Of a stretch of 10,160 nucleotides of DNA, positions 1 through 8,364 are shown in pieces. The notes beneath the pieces are model-generated. The model saw only the letters and a list, made by a program, of their open reading frames with translations. It ran no database searches and was not told the DNA's origin. The stretch is from Chitinophagaceae bacterium (GTDB lineage: Bacteria > Bacteroidota > Bacteroidia > Chitinophagales > Chitinophagaceae): positions 1 to 10,160 of the forward strand of contig JAJAZO010000201.1 of NCBI GenBank assembly GCA_026785745.1, in the 5' to 3' direction. Position 1 is the first letter of the stretch; every line of letters begins with the position of its first letter. The translations under genes and the position numbers were made by a program.

Positions 1-3000
1 AAATAGGAATTTTAGCTGATAAATTAAAAACTAATGAGTTCAAAAAATTTCAGGAGTCATTAAAACAGAATAACCCATGTGATTTTAATAACCCGGCAGC
101 AATTAAAAAATATTTAGAAGATTTTGAACAAGCACTTACCAAAATTTTGGTACAGTTAGATACTGACCCGGAAGCCGAAGCGGATTGGTGGATACAAAAA
201 ATATTTTCCCATATCAGGAACGTTGAGAATGATATGCGTTCATTTTTTCCCTGGCTTTATTTTAATGAAGCTATTCCGGAGAAATTTAAAGACAAAGTGC
301 CTTCATTACCGGGCATGCCAACTATAAAACAGGTATGTAAAATTGAAGAAAGCCTGTTGCATTCTATTAATGAACTTTACGCTGCTGATAATTCAGATAA
401 TGAAGACGAGTGGCTGGCAAGATACAGGTCAATGATCGCAGAGGCTGGTAGAAAAGCGAAAGGCCTTCTGTTAACAATTGAGCAGTTATCATTAAAATGT
501 AACCAGCTTATTAATATGGATTATGAATTTTTGTATGATAAATCACAGCATCTTCTAACGATTGGCTATAATGCAGAAGAGCACAGAAAGGACAATAGTT
601 TTTATGATTTGCTGGCTTCTGAAATACGCCTTACCACTTTTGCAGCCATTGCAGAAGGTAAGCTGCCACAGCAAAGCTGGTTTGCATTAGGAAGACAACT
701 TACCAATTTTGGTACTACTGCTATTCTCCTTTCCTGGAACGGTTCTATGTTTGAATATCTCATGCCGCTGCTGGTAATGCCGGGGTATAAAAACACATTG
801 CTTGACCAGACCACCAAAGCAGTAATTCAACGACAAATTGAATATGGGAACAAAAGAGGCATACCGTGGGGTATTTCTGAATCAGGTTACAATATGGTAG
901 ATGCTAATCTTAATTACCAGTATCACCCGTTTGGTGTTCCGGGCCTTGGTTTTAAAAGAGGTTTGGGAGAAGACCTTGTTATTTCTCCTTACTCAACATT
1001 GCTTGCTTTAATGGTATCACCGAAACAGGCATACGATAATTTGCAGGTTTTAAAAAAAGAAGGCTTCGAAGGTCGCTATGGTTTTTTTGAAGCAATAGAT
1101 TATACGCCTTCAAGGCTTGCCCGAAAACAAAATTTTGCTGTAGTCAAATCTTTCATGGCCCACCACCAGGGCATGAGTTTATTGTCTATTAACTACCTTC
1201 TTAATAAACAACCGATGCAGCAACGTTTTACTACAGACATTGGCGTTAAGTCTGCATTATTGTTGTTACAGGAAAGAATTCCACGGGTGACTACTTTCTA
1301 TTCGCCCCGGGTGCATGAAATGGATACCAGTTTTACACCAAGCAGCGGAGGCTATATGAGAGTGCTGGATACACCACATACTCCGGTACCCGAAGTGCAA
1401 TTATTATCCAACGGACGGTATCATGTAATGGTAACAAATGCAGGTGGAGGTTATAGCCGTTGGAAAAATATCGCATTGAATCGCTGGCGGGAGGATTGCA
1501 CTTGCGATAACTGGGGTACGTATTGTTATATCCGTGATTTGGACAGTAACAAATCATGGTCATCCTCTTTCCAACCATCGTTAAAGGAAGCAGATACTTA
1601 TCAGGCGGTATTTTCACAAGGCCGTGCAGAGTTTCGTCGCAGCGATTTTTCATTCGAAACACATACGGAGATTGTTGTATCACCGGAGGATGATATAGAA
1701 TTGAGAAGGGTTCATATTACTAATCGCTCCCGGAAGAAAAAGACTCTTGCTATTACCAGTTATGCAGAAGTGGTATTAGCAGTGCCCATTGCAGATGAGT
1801 TACACCCGGCTTTCAGCAATTTATTTATACAAACCGAATTGAATGAGCAGCGCAATGCCATAGTTTGTACTAGGAGACCAAGATCTGAAAATGAAAATAA
1901 TCCCTGGATGTTTCATTTAATGAAAGTGCATGACGCTGAAATAAAGAATGTTTCTTACGAAACAGACAGAAGTAAGTTTATTGGCAGAGGAAACTCCATT
2001 AATAATCCTGCTGCTGTAAACCAGTCAGCAGGATTGTCGGGAAGCATGGGTTCTGTTCTTGATCCAATTGTTTCCATTCAATATCAAATAATTCTGGAAC
2101 CTTACGAATCAGCTACCATTGATATGATTTTTGGGATTGCAGAGACAAAAGAAGTATGTAATTTTTTAATAGAAAAATACCAGGACCGGCATTTGATCAA
2201 CAGGGTATTAGAACTGGCATGGACGCATAGTCAGGTTATTTTGAGACAGATTAATGCAGAGGAGTCCGATGCTCAATTATATTCAAGGCTGGCAGGTTCT
2301 ATTATTTTCAGCAATGCAGCATTAAGAACTGATACCTCTGTCATTTTGAAAAATCACCGGGGACAATCAGGGCTATGGGGCTATTCTATTTCAGGTGATT
2401 TGCCAATAGTGTTGTTACAAATAGAAGATTCATCCAATATTGAATTAGTAAAACAATTGGTACAGGCACATGCCTATTGGCGTTTAAAAGGACTAATTGT
2501 TGATCTGGTAATCTGGAATGAAGATTATGGAGGTTACAGACAGGTATTGCATAACCAGATTCAGGGATTAGTAGCACCTGGTATTACACTGGATACTAAA
2601 GATCAGCTGGGTGGTATTTTTGTACGTTCTTCTGACCAGATATCCAACGAAGACAGGATATTGTTTCAAACGGTAGCCCATGTAGTAATAGCTGACAAGC
2701 TGGGTACGCTGGAAGAACAGATAAATGGGCGAACAAAAATTAAGTTAGCTATTCCTTACTTCAACCCTACTAAATTTACTTCTTCGCTTGATACTGCTGT
2801 ATCATTGCCAACAGACCTTTTTTTTAATAATGGCTATGGCGGTTTTTCAAAAGATGGCAAAGAGTATGTTATTATTACAAACAAGAATAAATTTACGCCA
2901 GCTCCCTGGATAAATGTTTTAGCTAATCCGCAATTTGGAAGTATCATTACCGAAAGCGGTCAGTCTTACACATGGATTGAGAATGCACATGAATTCCGGC

Positions 3001-5264
3001 TTACACCCTGGAATAATGATCCGGTAACAGATTTGAAAGGGGAAGTTTTTTATTTGAGGGATGAAGAAAATGGAAGATTTTGGTCGCCAATGCCATTGCC
3101 AGCTACCGGCCAATCACCTTACATTACCCGGCATGGATTTGGGTACAGCATTTTTGAACATAGTGAAGATGGTATTGAAACAAATGCCTGTGTTTACACG
3201 GATATAGAAGACCCGGTAAAATTCATTGTATTAAAAGTGAGCAATCATTCCGGCAGGCATCGTCGTATTTCTGTTACCGGGTATATAGAATGGGTACTTG
3301 GGGATTTGCGTTCCAAATCTGTAAAGCATATTATAACAGAACTCGATACACGCAGCGGGGCCATCCTTGCAAGAAATCCCTACAATACAGAATTTGAAAA
3401 CAGGATAGCTTTTTTTGATGTGGATGATCCCAATAAGTTTTATACTACTGACAGGACAGAATTTATCGGACGCAATGGTACCGTTAGTAATCCTGATGCG
3501 ATGAACAGGGCAAAACTTTCCGGGAAAACAGGTGCTGCTTTAGATCCCTGCGCTGCTATACAGGTAGTGTTTGATTTGGCAGAAGATGGCGAACATGAAG
3601 TTATATTCCGGCTTGGTGCCGGAAAAAACAGTAATGAAGTGTTACAAACCATCCGCAGGTTTGAAGGAAGTAATGCTGCGCAAAAGGCCCTGCAAAAAGT
3701 TAACCAGTACTGGAAAGAAACACTTGAAGCTGTTCAGATTGAAACACCGGATATGGCAACGAATGTACTGGCAAATGGCTGGCTCACTTATCAGTCATTA
3801 GCTTGCCGAATGTGGGCAAGAAGCGGTTTCTACCAATCAGGTGGTGCTTTTGGTTTCAGGGATCAGTTGCAGGATGTTTTATCGTTAGTGCATACAAAAC
3901 CTGCCATCGCCAGGCAGCAAATATTATTATGTGCCTCCCGCCAGTTTAAAGAAGGAGATGTGCAGCACTGGTGGCATCCGCCTGCGGGCAGAGGTGTGAG
4001 GACAACCTGCTCGGATGATTATTTATGGTTGCCGTATGCCGTAAGCCGCTACACCCTGACTACTGGTGATACGGCTGTATTGGATGAAAATATTTTTTTC
4101 CTGGAAGGACGTTTATTAAATGCCGGGGAAGAATCTTATTACGATTTACCTGTACAGTCCGATCAACAGGCTTCGTTGTATGAACATTGTGTAAGATCTA
4201 TTGAGCATGGCTTCCGGTTTGGCGTTAATGGATTACCATTGATGGGTTCAGGCGATTGGAATGATGGTATGGATAAAGTAGGCGAACATGGCAAAGGAGA
4301 AAGTGTATGGCTGGCATTTTTTTTATATGATATACTGCTGCGTTTTGTTGATGTAGCTACTATTAAAAACGATGCTGTGTTTGCAGAAAAATGTAAACAG
4401 CAAGCGGAAGAATTAAAGAAAAATATTCATTTGCATACATGGGATGGTGAATGGTACCGCCGGGCCTATTTTGATGACGGAACTCCATTAGGCTCCAAAG
4501 AAAATGATGAATGCAGGATAGACTCTATTGCACAAAGCTGGTCTGTAATATCCAAAGGTGGTGATACCGATCGTTCATTAACGGCGATGCAATCTGCCTT
4601 CAAACACCTGGTGCGAAAGGAAGATCAAATTATCCGGTTGTTTACGCCACCGTTTGATAAATCGGAGATGAACCCCGGCTATATAAAAGGATATGTACCG
4701 GGGGTAAGGGAGAATGGAGGACAGTATACTCATGCTGCCATCTGGTTAGTAATGGCTTTTGCCATGATTGGTGACAGAAAGAAAACATGGGAATTGTTGC
4801 AAATGATTAATCCTTTAAATCACGGTACTGACACCACATCTATAGAACAATATAAAACCGAGCCTTATGTTATTGCTGCTGATGTGTATGGTGTAAAAGA
4901 ACATAAAGGCCGTGGTGGCTGGAGTTGGTACACAGGTTCCGCCGGATGGATGTACCAGTTAATTCTGGAACATTTTATTGGATTAAAAAGAAAAGGCAAC
5001 AGCCTGACTTTTGCTCCCTGTATCCCTTCGGAATGGCCTTCGTTAAAAATAAATTATCGCTACAATTCCACCTTATATATTATTGAATTAATACAAAATG
5101 GTGAGAAGAATCTTGCTGCACCGGCAATAATAAAAGATGGCAATGAAGAATCTGGCAGTGTTATTTTATTGGTGGATGATGGAACGGTTCATGAACTTAA
5201 AGTTTATTTGCCCACAGGGGAAGCAGTGCTGACTGAGGATAATTTATTAAAAGACGGGGACTAA
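1..5264 (+). CDS. Cyclic beta-1,2-glucan synthase (NdvB/Cgs-type), 3' part: glycoamylase-like domain plus GH94 phosphorylase module
   Basis: The frame (codons from base 3) is open from the window edge to TAA at 5262-5264, giving 1753 codons with no start visible; a TTG at 147 is only an internal codon. Residues below count from 147. Residues about 129-360 match the central glycoamylase-like domain of cyclic glucan synthases (YDKSQHLLTIGYN at 129, MAHHQGM at 337-343), which carries out the transglycosylation that closes the ring. Two related GH94 sandwich regions follow: TDRSKFIGR at 606 and TDRTEFIGR at 1101 sit at equivalent places before L(S)G and LDP motifs. The GH94 catalytic barrel has GGAFGFRDQLQD (1232), HWWHPPAGRG (1274) and GSGDWNDGMD (1367-1376), which holds the family's catalytic Asp. 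In known enzymes of about 2800 residues, an N-terminal membrane GT84 domain polymerises UDP-glucose, and the phosphorylase trims chain length. That N-terminal part would lie upstream and is not seen. The product is probably periplasmic cyclic glucan. Family sure; presence of GT84 inferred. Confidence 0.9.
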   Translation, partial: IGILADKLKTNEFKKFQESLKQNNPCDFNNPAAIKKYLEDFEQALTKILVQLDTDPEAEADWWIQKIFSHIRNVENDMRSFFPWLYFNEAIPEKFKDKVPSLPGMPTIKQVCKIEESLLHSINELYAADNSDNEDEWLARYRSMIAEAGRKAKGLLLTIEQLSLKCNQLINMDYEFLYDKSQHLLTIGYNAEEHRKDNSFYDLLASEIRLTTFAAIAEGKLPQQSWFALGRQLTNFGTTAILLSWNGSMFEYLMPLLVMPGYKNTLLDQTTKAVIQRQIEYGNKRGIPWGISESGYNMVDANLNYQYHPFGVPGLGFKRGLGEDLVISPYSTLLALMVSPKQAYDNLQVLKKEGFEGRYGFFEAIDYTPSRLARKQNFAVVKSFMAHHQGMSLLSINYLLNKQPMQQRFTTDIGVKSALLLLQERIPRVTTFYSPRVHEMDTSFTPSSGGYMRVLDTPHTPVPEVQLLSNGRYHVMVTNAGGGYSRWKNIALNRWREDCTCDNWGTYCYIRDLDSNKSWSSSFQPSLKEADTYQAVFSQGRAEFRRSDFSFETHTEIVVSPEDDIELRRVHITNRSRKKKTLAITSYAEVVLAVPIADELHPAFSNLFIQTELNEQRNAIVCTRRPRSENENNPWMFHLMKVHDAEIKNVSYETDRSKFIGRGNSINNPAAVNQSAGLSGSMGSVLDPIVSIQYQIILEPYESATIDMIFGIAETKEVCNFLIEKYQDRHLINRVLELAWTHSQVILRQINAEESDAQLYSRLAGSIIFSNAALRTDTSVILKNHRGQSGLWGYSISGDLPIVLLQIEDSSNIELVKQLVQAHAYWRLKGLIVDLVIWNEDYGGYRQVLHNQIQGLVAPGITLDTKDQLGGIFVRSSDQISNEDRILFQTVAHVVIADKLGTLEEQINGRTKIKLAIPYFNPTKFTSSLDTAVSLPTDLFFNNGYGGFSKDGKEYVIITNKNKFTPAPWINVLANPQFGSIITESGQSYTWIENAHEFRLTPWNNDPVTDLKGEVFYLRDEENGRFWSPMPLPATGQSPYITRHGFGYSIFEHSEDGIETNACVYTDIEDPVKFIVLKVSNHSGRHRRISVTGYIEWVLGDLRSKSVKHIITELDTRSGAILARNPYNTEFENRIAFFDVDDPNKFYTTDRTEFIGRNGTVSNPDAMNRAKLSGKTGAALDPCAAIQVVFDLAEDGEHEVIFRLGAGKNSNEVLQTIRRFEGSNAAQKALQKVNQYWKETLEAVQIETPDMATNVLANGWLTYQSLACRMWARSGFYQSGGAFGFRDQLQDVLSLVHTKPAIARQQILLCASRQFKEGDVQHWWHPPAGRGVRTTCSDDYLWLPYAVSRYTLTTGDTAVLDENIFFLEGRLLNAGEESYYDLPVQSDQQASLYEHCVRSIEHGFRFGVNGLPLMGSGDWNDGMDKVGEHGKGESVWLAFFLYDILLRFVDVATIKNDAVFAEKCKQQAEELKKNIHLHTWDGEWYRRAYFDDGTPLGSKENDECRIDSIAQSWSVISKGGDTDRSLTAMQSAFKHLVRKEDQIIRLFTPPFDKSEMNPGYIKGYVPGVRENGGQYTHAAIWLVMAFAMIGDRKKTWELLQMINPLNHGTDTTSIEQYKTEPYVIAADVYGVKEHKGRGGWSWYTGSAGWMYQLILEHFIGLKRKGNSLTFAPCIPSEWPSLKINYRYNSTLYIIELIQNGEKNLAAPAIIKDGNEESGSVILLVDDGTVHELKVYLPTGEAVLTEDNLLKDGD

Positions 5265-5279
5265 TTATTTCATTATAAA

Positions 5280-5577
5280 ATGATAATAGCGGCTGCAAAT
5301 GAAGGCAAAGCCATAGACAGGGCAAAAAAAACCGCTTTCTTCCGGCATACAGGTTTTAAAGGTGCTACATAGCATGTTGATGATAAATACGGAGTAGATG
5401 TGGATGATTTGTACGGGATAAAGGATATACTGCCTGCTTCAATAAAAAAGAAATATAGCCTGCTGGTAACTCCCGGAGATGTGCTAACAGAAGACGAAAT
5501 ACAGTTGGGTTTAGTTTGTAAGAGCTGTTGATGAAGATGGTGAGATGCTGTTTTCTAAAGTGGTGAGCAGGGTTTGA
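5280..5577 (+). pseudogene. Decayed small hypothetical reading frame (in-frame TAG plus frameshift)
   Basis: Just after the glucan synthase stop, an ATG at 5280 opens a frame that reads MIIAAANEGKAIDRAKK and runs to TAG at 5370-5372. Beyond the TAG the same frame stays open and protein-like (HVDDKYGVDVDDLYG, then VTPGDVLTEDEIQLGL) until TGA at 5529-5531. Dropping one T near 5515-5517 moves to frame 1, which continues RAVDEDGEMLFSKVVSRV to TGA at 5575-5577. Repaired, this would be about 98 residues, charged and soluble, with no signal peptide or membrane segment. I do not recognise the family. No ribosome-binding sequence is visible before the ATG. Two separate lesions suggest a real pseudogene rather than a single sequencing error. 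It could instead be chance open sequence, since AT-rich DNA with few stops is not proof of coding. Confidence 0.4.
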
Positions 5578-5595
5578 TACATACGATTTATTTTT

Positions 5596-6015
5596 TCAAA
5601 AATAAGAGGGAAAAACTAAAGTGATGCTGAAAGCATCAATTGAAATAATGCTTAACGGGGGGAAGGAGATATTTTGTAAAATATCAAAGTGCTTATCTTC
5701 TGATAAAATGTAATCAGCCCGGCCCGCAACAGCGGCATCACAATATTTATTATCATCGGGGTCGGTAGTTATAAGCTGCCAGTGGTAATAACTGGTTACA
5801 AAATGTACGTTAGGAAGTTCTCCCAACAATGCAATAAAGGATTTAGCTGTTGGGGTGCCGTATTTTTGTTGAATAATTTCTTCATATTCAAGGAGAATGT
5901 CTGTTGTAATGATAAGTTCGAACTTACCTGACACGAATGATTTGTAGATAATGTGATAAGGAGACCGTGAAGTAAGGCACATCACAAGAATGTTGCAATC
6001 AAGTATTACAGTCAT
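5596..6015 (-). CDS. PIN-domain ribonuclease toxin of a type II toxin-antitoxin pair
   Basis: This 139-residue protein has the layout of PIN-fold toxins of the COG1569/TIGR00305 type. These are Mg-dependent endoribonucleases that cleave RNA when their antitoxin is lost. Acidic residues expected in the active site are visible: D6 in the first strand (MTVILDCN), E43 in the ILLEYEEI helix, D87/D88 in DPDDNKY with D93 close by, and D107 in YILSEDKHFD. The family usually has TGD or TRD at the last site, so SED is a mild variant. Length is normal, and there is no signal peptide, so it acts in the cytoplasm. The ATG at 6013-6015 follows the upstream small gene's TGA by two bases, so the two should be translated from one mRNA. 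Toxin activity and target RNA are inferred from family, not shown. Confidence 0.85.
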   Translation of the reverse strand: MTVILDCNILVMCLTSRSPYHIIYKSFVSGKFELIITTDILLEYEEIIQQKYGTPTAKSFIALLGELPNVHFVTSYYHWQLITTDPDDNKYCDAAVAGRADYILSEDKHFDILQNISFPPLSIISIDAFSITLVFPSYF

Positions 6016-6017
6016 CC

Positions 6018-6230
6018 TCAGGCAGATTTACGGAAATGTTCCAGTTTCCATTTTTCGAAAATCTCAGCAGTATATTTTTTTTCATCAAATGCCTTATCAG
6101 CATTCCGCACTACTTTATCCGAAAGATAAGTTACCAGCAAAGACTTAATTTCTGCCAGGTCTTTATCATCCTTCAGGAAGTTGAGGAGTTTTAAAATCTC
6201 CAGTTGTGTATCATTTAATGCGATAGCCAT
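6018..6230 (-). CDS. Antitoxin partner of the PIN toxin
   Basis: A 70-residue, Lys/Glu/Asp-rich, probably all-helical protein starting MAIALNDTQLEILKLL and ending KWKLEHFRKSA. It lies directly before the PIN gene on the same strand, and its TGA at 6018-6020 is two bases from the toxin ATG, the usual antitoxin-first order. The C-terminal stretch AEIFEKWKLEHFRK looks like the toxin-wrapping tail of antitoxins paired with this PIN group in Bacteroidota. I recognise the arrangement better than a named Pfam family. The frame extends upstream to an ATG at 6287, but the extra 19 residues (MIFQSICYSKNCALLVKAF) look unlike a small antitoxin, so I prefer the ATG at 6228-6230. No Shine-Dalgarno is visible for either start. 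No helix-turn-helix or ribbon-helix-helix DNA-binding domain is obvious, so autoregulation is uncertain. Confidence 0.78.
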   Translation of the reverse strand: MAIALNDTQLEILKLLNFLKDDKDLAEIKSLLVTYLSDKVVRNADKAFDEKKYTAEIFEKWKLEHFRKSA

Positions 6231-6241
6231 AAAAGCTTTTA
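6230..6241. promoter_or_regulatory. 12-bp perfect palindrome over the antitoxin start, possible operator
   Basis: TAAAAGCTTTTA is perfectly self-complementary and overlaps the first base of the antitoxin start codon, covering the 11 bases before it. Type II toxin-antitoxin operons often repress themselves by binding such sites at the promoter or start. The palindrome is seen directly; the operator role is inferred. An AT-rich 12-mer palindrome can also arise by chance. Confidence 0.3.
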
Positions 6242-6466
6242 CCAAAAGTGCACAATTTTTACTGTAACAGATGCTCTGGAAAATCACGGCTGGCTGTTGG
6301 TGATTGTATCGTATAAAACCTGGCTTCGTGTTAATAACAAACTCTCAAAATTTGGAATATCAGCAAAGTTGAAAAATGTTCGGCTTTAATTAACAGAGAA
6401 TCGAAGCAATTTAACACTGCATATTAAATGTGAGCTTTATTTTCGAAAAAACAAAACCAACATTGT

Positions 6467-7504
6467 ATGAGAAAACTTTTAGTTACACTTGCCCTGTCTA
6501 TTACTGCATTCACAGCTTTTTGCCAGGAGGATTCTCTCCTGAGATCATTCAAATTTAGGATCGATAACTTCAGAGCAGTTAATTTTAATATTGCCGGAGG
6601 TAAATTTAATAACAACAAAGCAACTACCGGCGACGATAAATACAGCTCTTCATCGGCAGGGTTTGGCATATCTTACTACACTCTTAAAAGCACTGACAAA
6701 ATACTTTTTACTTCGTCTGCCAACTTAAATTCTTCTTTTTCTGCAAGTAAAACAGATAACTCAATTGAAGTAAACAAATACAGCAGTTTTTCGGGAGCAT
6801 CCGGGTATAGCGCATTAAATAAATGGTTTTCTACAAATATGTTTACTGAATTGGGAACAACAGTTTCTGGTAATTACTATATTAATAAAAATATTGTTTC
6901 AAATAACCCAATCGTTGCAAAAAATGGCCAATCTCAATATTCAATAGCAATCAATACAGGTATAGGAAAGGGAAGATTGGAAAACGTTACTGATATGCAG
7001 AACGCTTTATGGCTATATAAAGAATTAAATACAGTAAAGAGCTTGTCACGGCCTTTGTCTTCTGGTGAACTGAATGAACTTGGCCGGGCTATCACCAAAG
7101 GAAACAATACCAGGGTACTTGACTTCAGGAAGAAGACACAATTTATTCTTAAAACAGTTGATGATTATCTTCAACAAAAAAACCTGATACCAAAGACGGA
7201 TATTACCTATTTTACCAGTATGAATGATATTTTATTTTTTGCATTTAATAATCTCCGGTTTGCCGGAACAGAAAAATACATACGGCTTACACCGGCTATT
7301 TCAGGTGGGAATAATAATCAGACTCAAAACCGTAACACTGATAAATTTGAACACAAGTTCAGCAGCAAATCAGTTGCTCTCTCTTCGGGTTTTGGTAAAT
7401 ACATGCCTGTAAATCTTAATCATCAAAACAATTACGGGGCTTCTCTAAAGCTCTCTTATATTTCTACTGACTCGAAGGATAATATTTTACCAGCGGTGTT
7501 ATAA
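6467..7504 (+). CDS. Exported, probable outer-membrane beta-barrel protein, N-terminal part (gene broken by frameshift)
   Basis: The frame starts at ATG 6467 with a clear signal peptide: MRK, a hydrophobic stretch LLVTLALSITAFTAF, then C19-Q20, fitting type I cleavage before Gln as is common in Bacteroidota. F at -1 and T/A before it do not fit a good lipobox. Mature residues about 30-170 are rich in Ser, Asn, Thr, Tyr and alternating hydrophobics, as in barrel strands. Residues about 173-270 (from NVTDMQNALWLYKEL) look helical and soluble, a pattern I associate with an insert in some Bacteroidota outer-membrane proteins. Strand-like sequence then resumes. The frame ends abruptly at TAA 7502-7504 after a tail (PAVL) unlike the rest, and the next frame carries the missing end to 7830. 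The substrate or role is unknown. The 5' gap 6288-6466 shows no strong promoter. Confidence 0.75.
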   Translation: MRKLLVTLALSITAFTAFCQEDSLLRSFKFRIDNFRAVNFNIAGGKFNNNKATTGDDKYSSSSAGFGISYYTLKSTDKILFTSSANLNSSFSASKTDNSIEVNKYSSFSGASGYSALNKWFSTNMFTELGTTVSGNYYINKNIVSNNPIVAKNGQSQYSIAINTGIGKGRLENVTDMQNALWLYKELNTVKSLSRPLSSGELNELGRAITKGNNTRVLDFRKKTQFILKTVDDYLQQKNLIPKTDITYFTSMNDILFFAFNNLRFAGTEKYIRLTPAISGGNNNQTQNRNTDKFEHKFSSKSVALSSGFGKYMPVNLNHQNNYGASLKLSYISTDSKDNILPAVL

Positions 7505-7830
7505 CAAGTGAAATAAAAGGGAATGCAGCAGTGAAGCAGGCAGCTATAAATTTATTTTTTCAACATGCTATTTATCCGAATACAAGAACTGCAATAAATT
7601 TTGACATGCAGTCAGAAGCAGGCTTCCAGGATGCCGATCAGCAATCAACCTTTTATGGAACAGCCACCCTTTCCGGGTCATTCAATTATTTTATAAGCTA
7701 TAGAACAAGGCTCAGTTGCAAAGTAGGGGCATCTTATCAAAAGAATGTTTACAACATTGGTCAATACCTGGAGCTGCGCCCCGAAACTATTCAGTTATAT
7801 GCTAATGCAGGTATAGAAATCAACCTATAG
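7483..7830 (+). pseudogene. C-terminal fragment of the same outer-membrane-type protein, in the -1 frame
   Basis: This frame is open from 7483 (just after TAA at 7480-7482) to TAG at 7828-7830 and reads YFTSGVITSEIKGNAAVKQ, then strand-like sequence ending YANAGIEINL. An in-frame GTG at 7531 could be called as a start for 99 residues, but protein-like sequence continues upstream of it, there is no signal peptide, and the text joins the preceding protein smoothly. Adding one T to the run TTTT at 7485-7488 would read ...SKDNIFTSGVITSE... and give one protein of about 454 residues, a reasonable barrel size. The gene is therefore either inactivated by a one-base deletion or the sequence has a homopolymer error. 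Separate expression of this fragment seems unlikely. Confidence 0.72.
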
Positions 7831-7868
7831 TAATTTACAAGCATTATAACTAACAAAAGCTGTATTAA

Positions 7869-7961
7869 ATGCTGAATAGAGAACAGAACCTGGAAGGGTT
7901 TCCTTCGTTACCTCAGGATAAACTTGCAACGAAGCTGATAGTAGCACTGTCGCCGGGCTAA
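7869..7961 (+). other. Doubtful 30-codon ORF in the short gap
   Basis: ATG at 7869 to TAA at 7959-7961 encodes MLNREQNLEGFPSLPQDKLA and ten more residues ending in ALSPG. A stop (TAA) lies immediately before the ATG and there is no ribosome-binding sequence. The composition is not obviously random, but I know no family for it. It could be a gene remnant or chance. Confidence 0.12.
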
Positions 7962-7969
7962 TAATTTTC

Positions 7970-8299
7970 TTACGCAATATTCCTCCGCCCTTCATTTAAC
8001 ATTTTTGCTTCTATTAGATTCGCCAGTTCCACTACGGCTTTATTGTCTTTGCTTAATGCATCCTTTGTTTTTGTAGGGAAGATAGAAATGCCATTGTAGA
8101 TGCTGTAGTGAAGAGTAATGTTGTGACCTTTAAAGCGGAACTCCCAATCAATAGTGTCGAAGTCGTCTTCTTTGTTGGAGAAATTTACATCCAAATCCTG
8201 ACTGAGGATGTTGGCTACATGGTAGAATTCTTTTAATCCACCATCATCGGCAATAACGGCTTCGGTACAGCCGAGTGTGGTTCGTAGGGTGAGGCTCAT
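7970..8299 (-). CDS. Hypothetical protein, 109 residues, cytoplasmic
   Basis: The frame runs from ATG at 8297-8299 to TAA at 7970-7972 and begins MSLTLRTTLGCTEAVIADD. There is no signal peptide, membrane segment or cysteine cluster. The middle (NKEDDFDTIDWEFRFKGHNI) and the following LHYSIYNGISIFPTK alternate in a way that suggests a small alpha/beta fold; the end (NKAVVELANLIEAKMLNEG) looks helical. It resembles small conserved hypothetical proteins I have seen in Bacteroidota, but I cannot name a domain or function. It lies 65 bp after the lipoprotein gene on the same strand and could share its transcript. Coding is supported by length, composition and a clean start, with no competing frame of quality. 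Confidence 0.7.
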   Translation of the reverse strand: MSLTLRTTLGCTEAVIADDGGLKEFYHVANILSQDLDVNFSNKEDDFDTIDWEFRFKGHNITLHYSIYNGISIFPTKTKDALSKDNKAVVELANLIEAKMLNEGRRNIA

Positions 8300-8346
8300 A
8301 GTTTAAGCGTTTAGGTTTGTTCATAAGACTGGATATATTGGATATT

Positions 8347-8362
8347 TGCTGCACAAACAGCA
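8347..8362 (-). terminator. Weak stem-loop just after the lipoprotein stop
   Basis: TGCTG-CACAAA-CAGCA forms a five-base-pair stem with a six-base loop, three bases beyond the lipoprotein TAA in the direction of transcription. No T-run follows, so it is a poor intrinsic terminator. It may attenuate read-through into the 109-residue gene, or mean nothing. Confidence 0.15.
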
Positions 8363-8364
8363 TA

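Noticed and set aside
5370-5372. TAG within the decayed frame as a recoded codon
   Set aside because: No recoding machinery or signal is visible, and the same frame has a second lesion, so decay is simpler.
5588-5605. AT-only palindrome TTATTTTT-TC-AAAAATAA over the PIN toxin stop
   Set aside because: The stem is purely A-T, has almost no loop, and such runs are common in AT-rich DNA; not a convincing terminator.
6228-6287. Longer antitoxin start at 6287 giving 89 residues
   Set aside because: The extra 19 residues look unlike a small soluble antitoxin, and the internal ATG at 6228-6230 gives a coherent 70-residue protein.
6438-6445. TATTTTCG as a possible Bacteroidota -7 element before the exported-protein gene
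   Set aside because: It has one mismatch to TAnnTTTG and no TTTG at the right distance upstream; too weak to list.
6424-6669. Minus-strand open frame of 81 codons
   Set aside because: It lies opposite the signal peptide region of the plus-strand exported protein, whose frame has far better features.
7923-7934. CTTGCAACGAAG shared with the opposite strand at 9294-9305
   Set aside because: A 12-base match is expected a few times by chance within 10 kb on both strands, and similarity stops soon after it.
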